Shown: positions 33,031 to 35,811 of the stretch, in pieces
Position numbering within the stretch: position 1 is the stretch's first letter
Layout of the letters: each line of letters begins with the position of its first letter
DNA from: Pirellulales bacterium
GTDB lineage: Bacteria; Planctomycetota; Planctomycetia; Pirellulales; S012-138
Assembly (NCBI GenBank): GCA_028066245.1
Contig: JALCBR010000048.1
Coordinates: forward strand, 1 to 35,811
Length of the DNA stretch: 35,811 bases
Direction of reading: 5' to 3'
Translations under genes and position numbers: made by a program
The notes under the pieces: model-generated
What the model was told of the DNA's origin: nothing
What the model saw: the letters and a program-made list of their open reading frames with translations, nothing else
The model's database searches: none

Positions 33031-35733
33031 ATGAGGCCAGATAGAACTTTGCGTATGCCTTGGGTGGCTGCGTTTGTGGCGTTGAGTTTTGCCATTGGTT
33101 GCAGCCGTGCGCACTACTTTGATGAAGCCGACCGTGAAGTCGCGCGGATCATTGCGCAAAAATCGGAAGACCCCAATTGGGCGGCATACGGCTTCGGCAT
33201 CGAACTCGATCCGCGCAGCCGGTACTTCGACCCTTATAGCGAAATCACTCCCCCGATGCCGGAGGATGATCCAGACTCGCATGCGCTGATGCATTGCTTG
33301 GACTGCAAAAAAGGAGCTCCCTGCTGGCATCGCAATGGCGAACGCTCCGAGCTGGAAAACCCCAGCTGGCGAGAGCAATTGGGCACCTATGTCGATTTGA
33401 CTGATGATGGAAAGATCCTGCTTGACCTGGATTCCGCGATGCGGATCGCCAGGATTCATTCCACGGACTACCAAAGCCAATTAGAGACGCTGTATCTTTC
33501 CGCAGTCGACGTCAGCACAGAGCGATTCCGTTTTGACGTGCAGTTCTTTGGCGGCAACGACACCTTCTACACTCACAATGGCCGCCTGCGGTCGGGCGCT
33601 GGCGAGACCAATACGCTGACCACGGATACAGATTTCCAACTGCGAAGACGCCTAGCAACCGCAGGCGAACTACTGGTGGGCTTTGCTAACTCGTTCGTCT
33701 GGCAATTTGCTGGGCCTGACACGAACTCCACGATGTCGCTGATCAACTTCAGCCTCGTACAGCCGCTCTTGCGCACGGGAGGACGGGAAGTTGCTCTGGA
33801 AACGCTGACGATTGTCGAGCGCGGACTGCTGGCCAACTTGCGCGCCTTCGAACGCTTCCGCCAAGGTTTCTATACCGAGTTGGCGGTCGGCGTCGGGGGA
33901 GCCGGCGGACCACAGCGTCGAGGTGGGTTCTTTGGAGGAACCGGCCTGACAGGTTTCACCGGTCAAGGTGCCGGGGGGATCGGCGGCGTTGGCGGAGGAA
34001 CGTTTGGCGGGGGTGGCGGTTTTGGAGGCGGAGGAGGAACCGCGGGAGCGGGCGGATTCACCGGAGGTGGAGCTGGCACCGTGGGCGGATTCATCGGTCT
34101 GCTGCAATCTCTGCAAAACCTCCGCAACCAGAGGGATAGTCTGGACCTGCAATTGCAATCATTGGGTCAATTGGAATCTCTGTTGGAAGGCGGTCGCATT
34201 GATTTGCCGCAGGTGGAGGAGTTCCGCCAACGCATCGAGACCAACCGGGCTTTGTTGCTGCAAAACCAAAATGGCTTTCAGTCCACGTTGGACGGGTTCA
34301 AGACCAGCGTCCTGGCCTTGCCGCCGGATGTGGAATTCGAGCTTGATGATGCTTTGATTCAGCAATTCCAGTTCATTGATCGTCAGGCGGTCGAAGTCCA
34401 GAACGACCTCGCCATCTTAAGGTCTGAACTCGGAGACTTGCCGGAAGACGCTACGCTTGACATGCTCCGTCCGATGGTCGAACGAGCCACCGCGCTCTTT
34501 GACCGGGTCGACGCGTACCTGGTGAGCGTACCACAAGACTTCACAACACTGCGGCAATCCATCCCCTTGCGGATGGATCTGATGACCGCGGATGAACAGG
34601 CGGAACTGGAAGGCGCTATTGAGAGTAACGTCTTTGGCAATTGGGAGACAGACGTTGTCCAAGTGTATCCGGAACTTCAGCCAGGGTTGGAGATGGTGGA
34701 CTTGGCCTTGGCGTCCAATGACCCCGAAGGCACGTTCAATCAACTCGTCATTTGGCTGGGGAACCTCAATGGCTTGCTCAACCGCGCCACGCTCGTCCAA
34801 GCCCGGGCGAGAGTTGAATCCGTCGTACTGAAGCCGCTTGAGATCGAACCAGAAGTCGCTTTGGAGATCGCGCGCGCCAATCGACCTGACTGGGCCAACA
34901 ACCGCGCGTCACTGGTCGATACTTGGCGGCTAATCACGTTCAACGCCAACGCGTTACAATCTGACGTCGATATCGTCTTCAGTGGAGATATCCGCACGCA
35001 AGGGAATAATCCCGTGGCGTTTCGCGGACCAACGGGCACATTGCGGGCTGGCGTTCAGTTTGACGCGCCCTTCACGCGGCTCTTGGAACGCAACAATTTC
35101 CGTCAAGCGTTGATCGATTATCAACAAGCGCGACGACGCATCATTCAATTTGAGGACGGAGTGCACTCCAGTATGCGGGCTGCCGTACGGCAACTCAAAG
35201 AGTTGGAGGTGAACATGGAGATCCAACGACGCGCGGCCATCATTGCCATCCGCCGTGTTGACCTGACACGTGAAGACCTCAATCGCCCGCCGGGACCATC
35301 GGAGCCAGGCGTCGCCCCGGCGACGGACCCCACAGCGGCACAACGCCTTCAAGATGCCATTACGGACCTGGGCGGATCACAGAATGATTTTATGAGTGTT
35401 TGGCTCAACCATTATGCCGTTCGCATGCAACTCGTTCGTGATCTCGGCATCATGGAGCTTGATGAGAATGGCATGTGGATAGATCGCCCGCTGGAATTCG
35501 CTACGTTGGAGGAAATGCGGCAAATGGAATTGGAAATCCACTGTCTGCCACCGGATGTTCCACAAGAATGGTTTGATTTGGTGCCGGAGGAACTCCCCGC
35601 GGATATCCAGACAGAAACGCCTGACAAAACGGTGAGCACAGAAAATCTGACTACAGGCCATCGAACTTCGTCAGAGCTGCCACCGTTGGCGACTCCACCT
35701 GTGGTTCAAGCATTGGGAGCGACTGACAACTAA
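33031..35733 (+). CDS. TolC-family outer-membrane efflux lipoprotein with glycine-rich and helical insert
   Basis: The 900-residue product has a lipoprotein signal (lipobox FAIGC, Cys24), a Cys-containing N-terminal segment (HCLDCKKGAPC near residues 88-98), and the first outer-membrane-efflux (OEP) helical region from about 125 (LDLDSAMRIARIHSTDYQSQ). A 70-residue Gly-rich stretch (287-356) and a long coiled-coil region interrupt it; the second OEP half (PEVALEIARANRPDWANNRA, FSGDI) starts near 605. Typical TolC proteins are about 450-500 residues, so this form is nearly double. It probably forms a trimeric channel with a bound lipid anchor. GGAGGGGGGG before the ATG at 33031 sets the start. 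Genes for a membrane fusion protein or ABC exporter often follow such genes, but the window ends 78 bases downstream. Confidence 0.88.
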   Translation: MRPDRTLRMPWVAAFVALSFAIGCSRAHYFDEADREVARIIAQKSEDPNWAAYGFGIELDPRSRYFDPYSEITPPMPEDDPDSHALMHCLDCKKGAPCWHRNGERSELENPSWREQLGTYVDLTDDGKILLDLDSAMRIARIHSTDYQSQLETLYLSAVDVSTERFRFDVQFFGGNDTFYTHNGRLRSGAGETNTLTTDTDFQLRRRLATAGELLVGFANSFVWQFAGPDTNSTMSLINFSLVQPLLRTGGREVALETLTIVERGLLANLRAFERFRQGFYTELAVGVGGAGGPQRRGGFFGGTGLTGFTGQGAGGIGGVGGGTFGGGGGFGGGGGTAGAGGFTGGGAGTVGGFIGLLQSLQNLRNQRDSLDLQLQSLGQLESLLEGGRIDLPQVEEFRQRIETNRALLLQNQNGFQSTLDGFKTSVLALPPDVEFELDDALIQQFQFIDRQAVEVQNDLAILRSELGDLPEDATLDMLRPMVERATALFDRVDAYLVSVPQDFTTLRQSIPLRMDLMTADEQAELEGAIESNVFGNWETDVVQVYPELQPGLEMVDLALASNDPEGTFNQLVIWLGNLNGLLNRATLVQARARVESVVLKPLEIEPEVALEIARANRPDWANNRASLVDTWRLITFNANALQSDVDIVFSGDIRTQGNNPVAFRGPTGTLRAGVQFDAPFTRLLERNNFRQALIDYQQARRRIIQFEDGVHSSMRAAVRQLKELEVNMEIQRRAAIIAIRRVDLTREDLNRPPGPSEPGVAPATDPTAAQRLQDAITDLGGSQNDFMSVWLNHYAVRMQLVRDLGIMELDENGMWIDRPLEFATLEEMRQMELEIHCLPPDVPQEWFDLVPEELPADIQTETPDKTVSTENLTTGHRTSSELPPLATPPVVQALGATDN

Positions 35734-35811
35734 AGCACTTGCTCGATCGCCGTTCGGCTCGCCCTGCCGGACGCTGTCAGGTCATCCCGAGATGGGGGCA
35801 CATGCCCTGTT

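Overview
The window looks like ordinary chromosomal DNA of a planctomycete, most likely from the Pirellulales group. The clues are moderate GC, several PQQ-type beta-propeller proteins with export signals, a large lipoprotein TolC homologue with a glycine-rich insert, a thioredoxin/trypsin fusion protein, a tetrahaem lipoprotein, and short mixed-strand transcription units instead of long operons. This assignment is inferred from gene content; no rRNA, tRNA or CRISPR array was found.

Layout, left to right. 1-6.0 kb: a multi-pass membrane protein with a very basic tail, an SDR39U1-type epimerase ending in a 4-base convergent overlap with it, a small planctomycete-type hypothetical, a sulfite-oxidase-like molybdopterin protein fused to pentapeptide repeats, and a divergent beta-propeller protein. 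6.1-10.8 kb: a two-helix membrane protein, an M32 carboxypeptidase, a CPBP membrane protease and a primary-type sigma factor with a strong terminator. 11.2-14.8 kb: a lipoprotein joining a metallophosphatase-like domain to four CXXCH haem sites, two back-to-back terminators, a Bax inhibitor-1 family protein and NrdR. 15-20.3 kb: a 249-bp element with 45-base imperfect inverted ends, the thioredoxin/trypsin fusion, a cupin, a DUF2071 protein and a second beta-propeller protein. 20.6-25.9 kb: a TPR protein, a zinc-ribbon membrane protein, a DUF1801/YdeI protein, a CYTH-like gene split by an apparent one-base frameshift, and a YceH homologue with a coiled-coil tail. 26.0-32.4 kb: a phosphoglycerate dehydrogenase, a small cysteine-rich lipoprotein, a soluble hybrid histidine kinase, and an M49 dipeptidyl-peptidase just upstream of it. 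32.7-35.7 kb: a 108-bp TA-flanked inverted-repeat element and the TolC-family lipoprotein.

Most genes act alone: housekeeping regulation (sigma factor, NrdR), serine synthesis, peptide breakdown (M32, M49) and envelope functions. No clear defence or biosynthetic cluster is present. The most unusual items are the molybdopterin/pentapeptide fusion, the two non-coding inverted-repeat elements, the frameshifted CYTH gene, and the multi-domain exported proteins (phosphatase/tetrahaem, thioredoxin/protease, TolC with insert). All functional calls come from reading motifs by eye; no database search was run.
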